DNA of 64,000 nt from a bacterium HR28 (GCA_002898255.1 BEIE01000001.1:1116001-1180000), one strand, 5' to 3'. Counted from the stretch's first letter, positions 1 to 8,794 are shown. Numbers and translations: made by a program. The notes: generated by a model from the letters alone, not told the origin.

Positions 1-1420
1 GCCGTTGCAGTTCTTTCACCTGAGCATTGAGGCGATTGACCTCCTCGCCCAAGGAGTCAAATTCCTTGCGAACCGCTTGACCCTTTGTGAAGAGTTCTGC
101 CCGTTGTCGTGCCCGATCCTCTTCAGAGAGCGGGCGGAGGCAGACAGGACATACGGCACCAATCTCGTCCAAGCGTGCCAGCTGTGCAGCCAGATCTTCC
201 AGCTCTTTCCGAAGTTGCTTGCCGAGCGTCACAAGTTCGGTCTGCTGTGTGCGCAGATCTGAGAGCCGATCGCAAAGTGCCTGGTATTCCTGACGGAGTG
301 CCGCGAGCCGCTCGAGTTCTCTGGAAAGGCGGGCACGCTCCGCTTCGAGTGCTGGCTGTTGGCGAAGTTCCTGTTCTCGCTGGCGCCGCTGCGTTTCGAC
401 GGCATGCAGTTGAGCGACGAGTTCGCGACGGCGAGCTTCGAGCTCACGTTCAGTCCGGCGAATCTCGTCGCCAAGTTGCTCGCGAGTGACGGCAACGCGC
501 GCGATCTCGTCGAGTTCTCGTCGAATTCGCTCGAGTTCACCCGCGCGCTGGCGGATGTCCGCCTCGTGCCTGAGAAACTGCTGGTACCGTTCGAGATCCT
601 GTGCGAGGCGACCTTCTTCTTCGCGCAGGCGCTCGAGTTGGTTGGTAAGTTCGCTCTGCTGCCGCTGGCGCTCTCGATACCGTGTCACCTCGAGCTTGAG
701 CCGCTGCAGGCGCTCTTGCCGAGCGGCGAGATGCTCGCGGTGGTGCGTCAGCCGCTCTTGGCGGACGCGGATTACTTCATCCAGTTCCCGCACTTGAGCC
801 TGGAGAACCGGGACCATTGCTGCCCGAGTACGGAGGAGTTCGAGTTCCTGCTCGCGACGGATCCGCTCCTCGCGGAGTCGTTTCCCTTCGTCTCGGGCGA
901 GTTCGCGATAGCGCTCGTAGCGGTCAAGTTCCAGGAGTTCGGCGAGAATCCGTTTCCGCTCGGCGGGCGTTTTGCGAGTAAACTCGTCTGCCTTGCCTTG
1001 CAAAAGGAAGACCGAGTTGACGAACGTGGTGTAGCTGATCCCAAGCAGGCGGTCGATCTCTCGCTGTACGGCCTGTTTCCCACCGGACGCCAGTGGGTAC
1101 CAGCCGTCATCACGACGAACATGCAGTTCGAGGAGCGACCGTGTCCGGCCAGCTGCGGTGTAGCCGCGGACGACACGATACTCCGTTCCGTCCAAAACGA
1201 AGCTGAACTCCACACGAGTCTCGAGTTCACCGAGACTGACAAGGTGTGTGTTGCCAGCTCTGGCCTGCTCCCAGAGAGCCCAGGTGATGGCATCCAGGAG
1301 TGCAGATTTGCCAGCCCCGTTCTCACCACAGAGGCAGGCGAGACGAAGCCCCGTGAAGTCAACCTCGACGGGGTCGCGGTAACACAGGAACTGCCGAAGC
1401 TCCAGGCGTGTCGGGATCAT
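1..1420 (-). CDS. sbcC: SbcC/Rad50-type DNA repair ATPase, N-terminal part (runs off left edge)
   Basis: The first 473 codons are visible; the frame is open to the left edge. The ATG at 1420 gives MIPTRLELRQF, followed by a Walker A (GENGAGKS, residues 32-39) inside the SMC-like N-terminal ATPase half. From about residue 165 the protein is long, Glu/Arg/Gln-rich coiled coil. A zinc-hook motif CPVC sits at residues 424-427, close to the left edge, so the return coil and the C-terminal ATPase lobe lie outside the window. Family role: with SbcD/Mre11 it forms a nuclease that opens DNA ends and hairpins. No sbcD is visible. It is divergent from the sigma factor gene across about 230 bp. Confidence 0.93.
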   Translation of the reverse strand, partial: MIPTRLELRQFLCYRDPVEVDFTGLRLACLCGENGAGKSALLDAITWALWEQARAGNTHLVSLGELETRVEFSFVLDGTEYRVVRGYTAAGRTRSLLELHVRRDDGWYPLASGGKQAVQREIDRLLGISYTTFVNSVFLLQGKADEFTRKTPAERKRILAELLELDRYERYRELARDEGKRLREERIRREQELELLRTRAAMVPVLQAQVRELDEVIRVRQERLTHHREHLAARQERLQRLKLEVTRYRERQRQQSELTNQLERLREEEGRLAQDLERYQQFLRHEADIRQRAGELERIRRELDEIARVAVTREQLGDEIRRTERELEARRRELVAQLHAVETQRRQREQELRQQPALEAERARLSRELERLAALRQEYQALCDRLSDLRTQQTELVTLGKQLRKELEDLAAQLARLDEIGAVCPVCLRPLSEEDRARQRAELFTKGQAVRKEFDSLGEEVNRLNAQVKELQR

Positions 1421-1448
1421 GGAGGGCCTTTCGTTCGTCCTACCCCGC

Positions 1449-1464
1449 TGTGAGTATACTCACA
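1449..1464. promoter_or_regulatory. Perfect 16-bp palindrome between sbcC and the sigma factor gene
   Basis: TGTGAGTATACTCACA is a perfect inverted repeat, 28 bp upstream of the sbcC start. Its centre contains TATACT on both strands, so the likely -10 of a short-leader sbcC promoter, and possibly one for the sigma gene, is embedded in the palindrome. No good -35 is visible on either side. A dimeric repressor site is the simplest reading; no regulator is encoded nearby. Confidence 0.5.
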
Positions 1465-1654
1465 CCGTACGAAGTGACCGCTCAGCCCCGACGTCAAAGT
1501 CGCGTCGCCTGGGCGGACCAGCGGTTGACGCGACATTGATGCGGGTGATTGCCGAAATTCCCCTCCCCCGAGCCCGACGGGTTTGCACCGTTGCCCAGCT
1601 GGTCGTGGGGCGACGGGGCGAGGGGCACGGGGATGGTGAGTGGAGGGGGCTATG

Positions 1655-2689
1655 ATGAGCGCGGGGCAGTCGGATCGGGAGCAGCGGGATAGAAGGCGCA
1701 GGCGACCGTCTGTTCGCCGCGAGGAGGAACAGGAACCGTTGTCCGGAGAGAGTACCGAGCCGGAGCGTGCGCTCGAGCCGGTCGAGGGTGAAGTTGTCGA
1801 GGCTGAGCCGTTATTGAGCGACGAGGAGCTGGAGGACCTCTTTCGAGCAGATCCCTCGCTGGCGAGCGACCCGTTGCGCCTGTACTTGCGGGAGATCGCG
1901 GAAGCACCCCTCCTGACCCCTGAGGAAGAGGTCGAGCTTGCCAAACGCATCAAGGAGGGGGATACCGAGGCTTTGCAACGCTTTGTTCGCTCGAACCTCC
2001 GGCTGGTAGTCAGCATCGCCAAGCGCTATGTTGGGCGCGGCCTCTCGCTACTGGACTTAATTCAGGAAGGGAATATTGGGCTGATGCGCGCCGTGGAAAA
2101 GTTTGACTGGCGGCGCGGCTACCGGTTTAGCACTTATGCGACTTGGTGGATCCGTCAGGCCATTACGCGCGCGATCGCAGACCAGGGGCGTACGATCCGC
2201 TTGCCCGTGCACATGACCGACTCGATCACCCGCTATCACCGGACGATGACGCAGCTGGCGCAGGAGCTCGGGCGGCAACCGACTCCAGAGGAAATTGCGG
2301 AGGCCATGAGCGTACAACCGGAGAAGATTGCCCAAATCGTCCGAGCTGCCCAGCGGGCGGTCTCGCTCGACCAACCCTTGAGCGAGGAAGACGAGACGAG
2401 CCTCGGCGATTTGATCGCCGACGAGCTCGCGCAGTCGCCCGAGGAGCTTGCTGAAGAATCCCTGATGCGGCGTGATATCGCTGAGGTGCTCGAAATGCTC
2501 TCACCACGTGAGCGACTCGTCCTGCAGCTCCGCTATGGCCTCTCCGACGGTGAACCGCGAACTCTCGCTGAAGTGGGCGATCTCCTGGGAATCAGTCGGG
2601 AACGCGTGCGGCAGATCGAGAACGAGGCGCTCCGTAAGCTCCGCCGGATTGCGCGCGAGCGCTTGGCCGAGTATTACGCCGGCATCTGA
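1655..2689 (+). CDS. rpoD: RNA polymerase sigma factor, sigma-70 family (SigA/RpoD type)
   Basis: About 344 residues. After an acidic N-terminal tail comes region 1.2 ([17 protein letters not shown]), then region 2 with the core-binding and -10 recognition segment ([18 protein letters not shown]), region 3 (RLPVHM onward) and region 4 with the helix-turn-helix [10 protein letters not shown] near the C-terminus. This is the architecture of primary or primary-like sigma factors, which direct RNA polymerase to -35/-10 promoters. The long non-conserved insert of proteobacterial RpoD is missing, giving the short form. Start: GGAGG at 1642-1646 is well spaced for the ATG at 1655; the ATG at 1652 is also possible. 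Whether it is the principal or an alternative group 2 sigma cannot be told here. Confidence 0.93.
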   Translation: MSAGQSDREQRDRRRRRPSVRREEEQEPLSGESTEPERALEPVEGEVVEAEPLLSDEELEDLFRADPSLASDPLRLYLREIAEAPLLTPEEEVELAKRIKEGDTEALQRFVRSNLRLVVSIAKRYVGRGLSLLDLIQEGNIGLMRAVEKFDWRRGYRFSTYATWWIRQAITRAIADQGRTIRLPVHMTDSITRYHRTMTQLAQELGRQPTPEEIAEAMSVQPEKIAQIVRAAQRAVSLDQPLSEEDETSLGDLIADELAQSPEELAEESLMRRDIAEVLEMLSPRERLVLQLRYGLSDGEPRTLAEVGDLLGISRERVRQIENEALRKLRRIARERLAEYYAGI

Positions 2690-2724
2690 GTGAATAGGGA
2701 TGCGAGTGTAGGAAACAAAAGGGG

Positions 2725-2747
2725 GATCCGCCCGCTCTGGGCGGATC
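2725..2747 (-). terminator. Intrinsic terminator of pyrB
   Basis: A perfect 9-bp stem (GATCCGCCC / GGGCGGATC, loop GCTCT) lies between the convergent sigma factor and pyrB genes. Read on the minus strand it is followed by CCCTTTTGTTT, so the T-rich tract fits pyrB transcription. The stem may also stop the plus-strand transcript. Confidence 0.75.
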
Positions 2748-2775
2748 GGGGAGAGGTAACCGCTGTGACGCGCCG

Positions 2776-3744
2776 CTAGCGGCGATGGTGTCCGTTACTC
2801 GATACGACTTCTGCCGGGCGTCGTTGCAACACCCACTCAATCAAGGCCATACGGAGTGCCACACCGTTCCGCGCTTGCCGGAAGTAGGCTGCTCGCCGGT
2901 CGTCATCGACGGCAGGATCGATTTCGCCAACCCGCGGCAGGGGGTGCAGAACGATTGCCTCCGATGGCAGGCGCTGCATGAGTTCCCGGTTAACGACATA
3001 ATGGCCACAGGCCTGGGTGTAAGACTCAGAATCACTGAAACGCTCACGCTGGATTCTTGTCTGGTAGAGCACGTCCAACGTAGGCGCAATTGCATAGAGA
3101 TCGTCCGTCTCCTCGACGCGCAAACCTGCTGCACGGAGCTCGGCGATGACGCCAGCGTCCATGCGTGTCACAGGCGGTGCAACGAGGTAGACCGTTGTAT
3201 CGACTGTTTGAGTCAGCAAGCGCGCGAGGGAGCGTGCTGCCCGTCCATACCGCAGGTCTCCCACCAGTGCAATGGTCAGCCCGTCGATCCGCCCCAGTTC
3301 ACGCCAGATCGTGTAGAGATCGATCAGCGCCTGGGTGGGATGTTCATTGGCTCCGTCTCCTGCGTTGATAACCGGGACATCAACGACCGACGCGGCACGG
3401 GCGACCGATCCTGCTTCCGGGTGACGGATGACTAGGAGATCGGCGTAGCCAGCGACGACGCGCGCGGTGTCCTCGATCGATTCCCCTTTCGCAGCGGACG
3501 AAGTCGCTGCTGCGTATTCGGCCGAGATCACAGCGCCCCCAAGGCGCGTCATCGCCGCCTCGAAGCTCAGGCGAGTCCGCGTACTCGGCTCGTAGAAGAG
3601 CGTCGCCATAATCGCACCTTTCGCCGTTCCCACTGCCTCGCGGGCGCCGAGCGTTGCGAGTTCGTCCGCGCGGCGGAAGAGTTCGAAGAGAAACGGCCGT
3701 TCGAACTGTGCGACGCTCAATACATGGTTCACCGTTGATCTCAC
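2776..3744 (-). CDS. pyrB: Aspartate carbamoyltransferase, catalytic subunit
   Basis: Carbamoyl phosphate plus aspartate to carbamoyl aspartate, the second step of pyrimidine synthesis; a cytosolic trimer. The carbamoyl-phosphate motif STRTR (in FYEPSTRTRLSFE) and HPTQALIDLYTI are present, as is the C-terminal HPLPRVGEI segment. From the GTG at 3744 the protein has 322 residues, close to the family norm (about 305-310), and AGGGGGG lies just upstream. An ATG at 3843 would add 33 unconserved residues; it coincides with the predicted transcription start, so it would need leaderless translation. No pyrI or other pyr gene adjoins it; pyrG is 33 kb away. Confidence 0.94.
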   Translation of the reverse strand: MRSTVNHVLSVAQFERPFLFELFRRADELATLGAREAVGTAKGAIMATLFYEPSTRTRLSFEAAMTRLGGAVISAEYAAATSSAAKGESIEDTARVVAGYADLLVIRHPEAGSVARAASVVDVPVINAGDGANEHPTQALIDLYTIWRELGRIDGLTIALVGDLRYGRAARSLARLLTQTVDTTVYLVAPPVTRMDAGVIAELRAAGLRVEETDDLYAIAPTLDVLYQTRIQRERFSDSESYTQACGHYVVNRELMQRLPSEAIVLHPLPRVGEIDPAVDDDRRAAYFRQARNGVALRMALIEWVLQRRPAEVVSSNGHHRR

Positions 3745-3842
3745 GCGCACCCCCCTTTCGCGTTTTGCCCACTGGAGCGCACGCAAACGCGCGGCGCTCT
3801 CGCCGTTTCGCTCGGGGGAGGTTGCCTGTGCGGAGGAACCCA
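3745..3842 (-). promoter_or_regulatory. pyrB 5' leader with possible anti-Shine-Dalgarno pairing
   Basis: If the promoter at 3849-3877 is right and translation starts at 3744, pyrB has a leader of about 98 nt. Within it the stretch ACCTCCCCC (plus-strand positions 3814-3822) is complementary to the G-run that serves as ribosome site (3750-3755). Such pairing could occlude the start. No PyrR-type anti-antiterminator consensus was recognised. This is a structural inference only. Confidence 0.3.
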
Positions 3843-3848
3843 TAGCAG

Positions 3849-3877
3849 ATCATACCCTACATTGCGGCACCTGGCAA
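3849..3877 (-). promoter_or_regulatory. pyrB promoter
   Basis: On the minus strand TTGCCA (3877-3872) and TATGAT (3854-3849) are separated by exactly 17 bp, a good sigma-70 match. Transcription would begin around 3842, about 98 nt before the preferred GTG start. Confidence 0.65.
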
Positions 3878-3949
3878 GAGGCGAGACGAAATTGGGTCGC
3901 GTACGAACGCGAAAATATCGCTACGATGCGGAAATGTCAGTGGACTTGC

Positions 3950-3978
3950 GTGACACTAGGACGGAAGGTCGATAGAAT
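3950..3978 (+). promoter_or_regulatory. Promoter of the M50 protease-hsp20 unit
   Basis: GTGACA (3950-3955), a 17-bp spacer and TAGAAT (3973-3978), each hexamer matching the sigma-70 consensus at five of six positions. The start point would be near 3985, giving a leader of about 60 nt before the ATG at 4048. It is divergent from the pyrB promoter 70 bp away. Confidence 0.6.
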
Positions 3979-4047
3979 CGGGGTGAGGTAGTTCGTGCTC
4001 CAGAAGCTGTTCAGGTGTGCCGATAGATTCGAGATGAGAGTGGCGCG

Positions 4048-5232
4048 ATGAGCGCGAGCGATCGGTTCGACGACTGGGGATCGACGGTGGGGCGCGCATT
4101 TCACATCGCCACGGTGCGTGGGGTGGCGGTACGTCTCCATCCTACTCTCCTGCTCGTCATCCCCTGGGTGCTCTGGCATTGGGGGGGGCGGAGCGTCGAC
4201 CCACTCCGAGGAGCGCTGTTCGGTGTTTTCGTTTTGGTTGCGGTCTTTGTGAGTGTCGTGGGGCACGAACTAGCACATGCACTGGTCGCGCATCGGTTCG
4301 GCCTGGCAGTGCGAGACGTCACTCTCCTGCCTATCGGCGGCTTAACGCGTATTGAGCAAGGGCCCTTGCCACCACGTCGGGAGGCGATCATTGCACTGGC
4401 TGGGCCGGCCCTGAATCTGCTCGTCGCAATTGCGCTTTTCCCGATCGTCTCCGGGATGTTGGTGCTCCGTGACGCGACGTCACTCCCTGCTCTTGCGCAA
4501 CTTGTCTCGGAGACAAGCGTGGCAAGTCTGCTGGCGCTGACGATGGTGAGTAACGTTCTGCTGGCCGTCTTTAATCTGATCCCGGCCTTCCCGATGGACG
4601 GTGGTCGTGTGCTTCGGGCCTGGCTCTCAACAGTGAGCGAGCGCTCGCGGGCGACGCGTATCTCGGTAACCGCGGGGTACGTGGTGTCGCTCGGGGCACT
4701 GGGGCTCGGTGTCTGGTTGCGCGATCCAACATTGCCGATCGCTGGCCTGTTTTTGGCGACCGCTGCATTCCTCGAGCAGCGCACACTAGAACTCGAGCGG
4801 GCGATGCAGCGACTACCGGTCGGGCAATTTGCTGTCTGGGATGGCGGTGGGGTGGATCCCGAGGAACCTCTGGCGCATGCGCTTCGGGGTGGTCCGCGTG
4901 ACCTTGCAGTCGTGCGTGATGGCATCGTTGTCGGAATGCTGTGGCGCGAAACCGTGCTTCGGCATGCCAACATCGCCCATCTGTTGCGTGCAGCGGACGT
5001 CATGGATCGAGCCTTCGCTGCGGTGAGTCCGCAAACGTCGGTCTACGAGGCGCACCGGCGAATGCTGGCAAGCGGCCATCCTGCGGTTCCCGTGGTTGAT
5101 CCCGGGAACCGCTACCGGGGCATTTTCACAAGTGATCGTTTGACGCACGTCTACCGCTACGTCCAGTCGCCGCGCCGCACGACGGCACGGTGGATTCTGC
5201 TTGCTCGAGCGCTCGGATTGCTCGGACGGTGA
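4048..5232 (+). CDS. Site-2-type intramembrane metalloprotease (M50) with CBS domains
   Basis: 394 residues. Several membrane helices occupy roughly residues 30-235. The zinc motif HELAH lies at residues 73-77 and the second ligand motif NLIPAFPMDGGR around 176-187 (Asp184), the pair expected in site-2 proteases such as SpoIVFB/Rip3. The C-terminal part (about 245-370) looks like two CBS modules (RDLAVVRDGIVVGML..., AADVMDRAF...), which in this subfamily bind adenine nucleotides and may tune proteolysis. Substrate unknown; typical ones are anti-sigma factors or membrane protein remnants. hsp20 follows after 19 bp, probably in the same transcript. Confidence 0.87.
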   Translation: MSASDRFDDWGSTVGRAFHIATVRGVAVRLHPTLLLVIPWVLWHWGGRSVDPLRGALFGVFVLVAVFVSVVGHELAHALVAHRFGLAVRDVTLLPIGGLTRIEQGPLPPRREAIIALAGPALNLLVAIALFPIVSGMLVLRDATSLPALAQLVSETSVASLLALTMVSNVLLAVFNLIPAFPMDGGRVLRAWLSTVSERSRATRISVTAGYVVSLGALGLGVWLRDPTLPIAGLFLATAAFLEQRTLELERAMQRLPVGQFAVWDGGGVDPEEPLAHALRGGPRDLAVVRDGIVVGMLWRETVLRHANIAHLLRAADVMDRAFAAVSPQTSVYEAHRRMLASGHPAVPVVDPGNRYRGIFTSDRLTHVYRYVQSPRRTTARWILLARALGLLGR

Positions 5233-5251
5233 CAACGGAGGGACGACGGCA

Positions 5252-5680
5252 GTGGCAAGTGGGCGGTCTTTCGACCCCTGGTCCGAGGGCTTTCCCTGGC
5301 GGGAGGTCATGGAGCACGTGCTGGGAACGACCAGTCGCCCAGGACCGATGGTCGCCGGGATCGGTGTTCCGGTTGATGTGGCTGAGGTGGAGGACGCCTA
5401 CATCATCTACGCGGTGATCCCGGGTGTCGAACCGCAGGCGCTTGATCTCCAGGTAGAGGATGATCGCATCGTGCTCCGTGGCGAGGTGCGTGAGCCCGCC
5501 CTTGAGGGACAATGGGTGAGTCGCGAGCGCCGGTTCGGGCGGTTCCAGCGGACAGTCGTCCTACCCGGCCCAATCGACCCGGAGCACGCGGAAGCGCACT
5601 ACCAGCATGGGGTGCTCGTCATCCGTCTGCCGAAGGCAACGGGAGCGCGGGCGCGGCGCATACCGGTTCGGGGAGCGTGA
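5252..5680 (+). CDS. Small heat shock protein, Hsp20/alpha-crystallin family
   Basis: 142 residues from the GTG at 5252, chosen because GGAGGG (5237-5242) stands nine bases upstream. The central part forms the alpha-crystallin domain (PVDVAEVEDAYIIYAVIPGV... to ...HGVLVIRLPKA), with the usual final I/V-R-L-P-K strand and a short basic C-terminal tail ending IPVRGA, which contains an IxV-type anchor motif. Such proteins are ATP-independent holdases that bind unfolding proteins. Its position behind a membrane protease suggests co-expression under envelope or heat stress (inference). Convergent with accA nine bases downstream. Confidence 0.9.
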   Translation: MASGRSFDPWSEGFPWREVMEHVLGTTSRPGPMVAGIGVPVDVAEVEDAYIIYAVIPGVEPQALDLQVEDDRIVLRGEVREPALEGQWVSRERRFGRFQRTVVLPGPIDPEHAEAHYQHGVLVIRLPKATGARARRIPVRGA

Positions 5681-5689
5681 CCCCGCGGC

Positions 5690-6514
5690 TCAGGTCACTG
5701 GGTCCTCGTGCCAGAGCCCAATTGCCCGATAGCGTGCCCAGCGCAGCTGACGGGCGTGCGCAGGGCCGTGCTCATGCCAGAGTTGCAGAAGCTCCTCAAG
5801 ATGTCGTTCTAATGCTTGTCCGACGCGGCGGATAGTCCCACTGGCATCCAGATGAGCCGGTGCTGGTTCCGGGATAACCTCGTCGGCGATGCCGAAGCGA
5901 TGGAGCTCCTGGGCGGTGATACGCATCGTCTCTGCTGCCTCAGGAGCACGTGCCGCGTCACGCCAGAGAATCGCTGCACAGGCTTCTGGAGAGGCAACAG
6001 CGAAGATTGCGTTTTCTAACATCAACAGCCGGTCACAGACAGCCAGTGCAAGTGCTCCGCCGCTTCCTCCTTCGCCAATGACGACCGCCAGCGTCGGTAC
6101 CTGGGCCCGCAGGAATGCCTGTAAGCAGCTGCTGATCGCCCACGCTTGTCCGCGCTCTTCAGACTCTAAACCGGGATCTGCGGCAGGGGTATCGATGAAG
6201 GTGATCACTGGCAAGCCGAATTTCTCAGCTAAGTGAAGAATACGGATCGCTTTCCGGTAACCCTCAGGGCGTGGCATACCGAAATTGCGGGCGACGTTCT
6301 CCGTTGTCGAGGCGCCTTTTTGGTGGCCCAGGACGATGACGGAACGGGTACCGAAGCGGCCAATCGCGGCGACGATTGCCGGATCGTCTCGAAACAGACG
6401 ATCTCCGTGCAGTTCGCGTGGTTCTTCAAGCAGTTCCGTGATGTAGTCGAGCGTATGGGGGCGCGCTTGATGACGCGCAAGCTGGACGCGATCCCAGGCA
6501 GTGAGCTGCATCAT
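5690..6514 (-). CDS. accA: Acetyl-CoA carboxylase carboxyltransferase subunit alpha
   Basis: 274 residues. With AccD it forms the carboxyltransferase that moves CO2 from carboxybiotin to acetyl-CoA, making malonyl-CoA. The sequence starts with the AccA-typical HTLDYITELLEEPRELHGDR, then the crotonase-like fold with oxyanion glycines (GEGGSGGALAL) and the late SPEACAAILWRDA segment. It is shorter than the E. coli protein (319), lacking most of the N-terminal helical extension, as in many Gram-positive and Chloroflexota forms. ATG at 6514 overlaps the accD stop by four bases (ATGA), so translation is coupled. Biotin carboxylase and BCCP are not in the window. Confidence 0.95.
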   Translation of the reverse strand: MMQLTAWDRVQLARHQARPHTLDYITELLEEPRELHGDRLFRDDPAIVAAIGRFGTRSVIVLGHQKGASTTENVARNFGMPRPEGYRKAIRILHLAEKFGLPVITFIDTPAADPGLESEERGQAWAISSCLQAFLRAQVPTLAVVIGEGGSGGALALAVCDRLLMLENAIFAVASPEACAAILWRDAARAPEAAETMRITAQELHRFGIADEVIPEPAPAHLDASGTIRRVGQALERHLEELLQLWHEHGPAHARQLRWARYRAIGLWHEDPVT

Positions 6515-7413
6515 CGGTCTGACTCCTGACGCGTGACGAAAGACACCGGCGATGTGCTGCGCTGGTTCGTTAATAAGCGAATGTAGTGTGCCAACTCCTC
6601 TCGGAGGCGCGGTCGTGGGACGATAGCGTCGATCATCCCGTGCTGCAAGAGGAATTCAGCGCTCTGAAAGCCAGCTGGGAGTTTCTGCCGTGTCACCTGT
6701 TCGATGACGCGTGGGCCAGCAAAGCCGATCATCGCCCCCGGTTCAGCCAGTATCAGATCGGCGACCGTTGCGAAGCTTGCCGTCACACCGCCGTAGCAGG
6801 GATCGACCAGCACAGTGATGAACGGTAGGCGCCGTTCGCTAAGCGATTCCACCGCGACGATCGTCTTGGGGAGCTGGAAGAGCGAGAAGACTCCTTCATG
6901 CATCCGAGCACCGCCGGAACTGGCGAAGACAATGAAGGCACGATCCTCAGCAGCGGCGCGTTCGGCAGCGCGTGCGAATTTCTCCCCAAAGACAGAGCCC
7001 ATACTCGCTCCGAGAAAGCCGAACTCAGCAACCGCAAGTCCGACTGGAACACCAAGAATCGTGGCAGCTCCGGTCACGAGTGCTTCACGCTCTCCGGAGC
7101 GCTCCTGTGCCTCAGCCACTTTTCGGGGATACGGCTCGCCCAAAGCGACAAATCGAAGTGGATCGGCTGGTGAAAGCCCTGCATCCCACTCCACGAAGCT
7201 CTCCGGGTCGACAGTCAGTGCGATTCGTTGCCGGGCGGTAAGGCGGGCGTGATAACCGCACCGCGGGCAGACATAGTGGTTCCGCTCGAACTCGCGGGTA
7301 TAGATGAGTTCGCGGCAGCGTGGACACTTCGACCAGAGACCATCAGGGATGCTGGGACCCAGCGATTCGGTCCCCTTGCTCGCCACATTGCGTCTGCGGA
7401 ATCGCGGTCGCAC
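6511..7413 (-). CDS. accD: Acetyl-CoA carboxylase carboxyltransferase subunit beta
   Basis: 300 residues from the GTG at 7413, preceded by GAGAGGAG. The N-terminus holds the four-cysteine zinc ribbon (CPRC near residue 25, CPRC near 45) that marks AccD, followed by the crotonase fold (SFVEWDAGLSPADPLRF..., ASSGGARMHEGVFSLFQ, DPCYGGVTASFA). It makes the second half of the acetyl-CoA carboxyltransferase with AccA. The reading frame stays open for a further 900 bp upstream, but that part is antisense to glgC and has no AccD similarity. Order accD-accA with ATGA overlap indicates one operon. Confidence 0.95.
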   Translation of the reverse strand: MRPRFRRRNVASKGTESLGPSIPDGLWSKCPRCRELIYTREFERNHYVCPRCGYHARLTARQRIALTVDPESFVEWDAGLSPADPLRFVALGEPYPRKVAEAQERSGEREALVTGAATILGVPVGLAVAEFGFLGASMGSVFGEKFARAAERAAAEDRAFIVFASSGGARMHEGVFSLFQLPKTIVAVESLSERRLPFITVLVDPCYGGVTASFATVADLILAEPGAMIGFAGPRVIEQVTRQKLPAGFQSAEFLLQHGMIDAIVPRPRLREELAHYIRLLTNQRSTSPVSFVTRQESDR

Positions 7414-7488
7414 GATGACTCCTCTCAGTGCGCTCGCCTGTCGGGCTATGATACACAGGGAAACAGTCAAGCTGGGGCGGGGGCTGCG

Positions 7489-8775
7489 ATGAGCGATGTC
7501 GCGGTGATGATCCTTGCGGGTGGTCAGGGAGAACGGCTCAGCATTCTCTCGCGTCAGCGTGCCAAACCGGCTGTTCCCTTTGGAGGGAAATACCGGATCA
7601 TTGACTTCGCGCTCAGTAACTGTGTGAATTCTGGACTCTATGATGTGGCAGTCCTCACCCAGTACCGACCGCACTCGCTCAACGAGCACATCGGTCATGG
7701 TCGCCCATGGGATCTGGATCGGGAGCGAAGTGGGGGCGTTGTGATCTTGCAGCCGTACCTGGGGCGGTCGACCTCCGGGTGGTATCGTGGAACTGCCGAT
7801 GCAGTCTACCACAATCTCTTTTACATTACGCGGCGTCCCTACCGCGATGTCTTGATCCTCGCTGGCGATCATGTCTATGCCATGGATTACCGTCCGATGA
7901 TCGCATGCCACCGTGAACGTGCTGCAGACGTGACGATTGCTGTCCAGCCCGTGGACTGGCGAGAGGCTTCCCGCTTCGGCGTTGTGATTGTCAATGACGA
8001 AGGATGGGTCATCGATTTCGAGGAGAAGCCGGAACGGCCGCGGTCCAATCTTGCCTCGATGGGGATTTATCTCTTCCGTCGGGATCTCTTGCTCGATCTC
8101 TTCACTCGCGAGCATCCAGATGCGCCGGAATTCATTGACTTTGGCCGCGATGTCATTCCGTATCTGATCCGGACGGCCAAGGTTGCGACGTACCGGTTTG
8201 AAGGGTATTGGCAGGACGTCGGGACGGTGCAGTCCTATTGGGAAGCGAACATGGCGCTCCTGGAGGACAAGCCAAAACTCAACCTTTACGATCCAAACTG
8301 GCGAATCCATACCCGGAGTGAAGAACGCCCACCGGCCAAGATCCTTGAAGGGGCAACGGTTGTGCGGAGCCTGATCTCACACGGCTGCATTATTGACCGT
8401 GCCACGGTGATCCGATCGGTCCTCTCTCCGGGGGTGATTGTTCAGCCAGGAGCCGTCGTTCGCGATTCGATCGTGATGACCGACTCGGTGATCGGTCCGG
8501 GGGCGGTGGTCGATCGCTGCATTATCGACAAGAACGTGCGGATTGGCGCGAACGCGTATCTCGGGTGGGGCGAAGATGAAACGCCGAACTGGCTGGAGCC
8601 GACCCGCTTGAATACTGGCATTACTCTTGTCGGTCGGAATGCGGTCGTTCCAGCAGGTGTACGGGTCGGGCGGAATGTGCTGATTAGCCCCGACACCAAG
8701 GAGAGTGATTTCCCGGGACTGGTGATCCCGAGTGGAGAGACAGTGAGCCCAGTTGCGACCGTGGTATGGTCGTGA
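7489..8775 (+). CDS. glgC: Glucose-1-phosphate adenylyltransferase (ADP-glucose pyrophosphorylase)
   Basis: 428 residues. Glucose-1-phosphate plus ATP gives ADP-glucose, the donor for glycogen. The start MSDVAVMILAGGQGERL contains the nucleotide-binding GGxGxRL loop, then AKPAVPFGGKYRIIDF and GTADAVYHN, all typical of GlgC; the C-terminal third (SRGCIIDRATVIRSVLSPGV-type hexapeptide pattern) forms the left-handed beta-helix that carries allosteric sites. The ATG at 7489 is chosen because the upstream frame is not conserved and overlaps the divergent accD leader. glgA follows after 19 bp, so the two are one operon. Confidence 0.95.
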   Translation: MSDVAVMILAGGQGERLSILSRQRAKPAVPFGGKYRIIDFALSNCVNSGLYDVAVLTQYRPHSLNEHIGHGRPWDLDRERSGGVVILQPYLGRSTSGWYRGTADAVYHNLFYITRRPYRDVLILAGDHVYAMDYRPMIACHRERAADVTIAVQPVDWREASRFGVVIVNDEGWVIDFEEKPERPRSNLASMGIYLFRRDLLLDLFTREHPDAPEFIDFGRDVIPYLIRTAKVATYRFEGYWQDVGTVQSYWEANMALLEDKPKLNLYDPNWRIHTRSEERPPAKILEGATVVRSLISHGCIIDRATVIRSVLSPGVIVQPGAVVRDSIVMTDSVIGPGAVVDRCIIDKNVRIGANAYLGWGEDETPNWLEPTRLNTGITLVGRNAVVPAGVRVGRNVLISPDTKESDFPGLVIPSGETVSPVATVVWS

Positions 8776-8794
8776 GGAGTAGGCGAGGAGCGCT

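Noticed and set aside
3745-3842. PyrR-type attenuator before pyrB
   Set aside because: No PyrR-binding consensus or terminator/antiterminator pair was seen, and no pyrR gene is nearby.
7414-8310. Open minus-strand frame extending accD upstream to about 600 codons
   Set aside because: It is antisense to the clearly coding glgC, has no AccD similarity, and a GTG with a good ribosome site at 7413 fits the family length.
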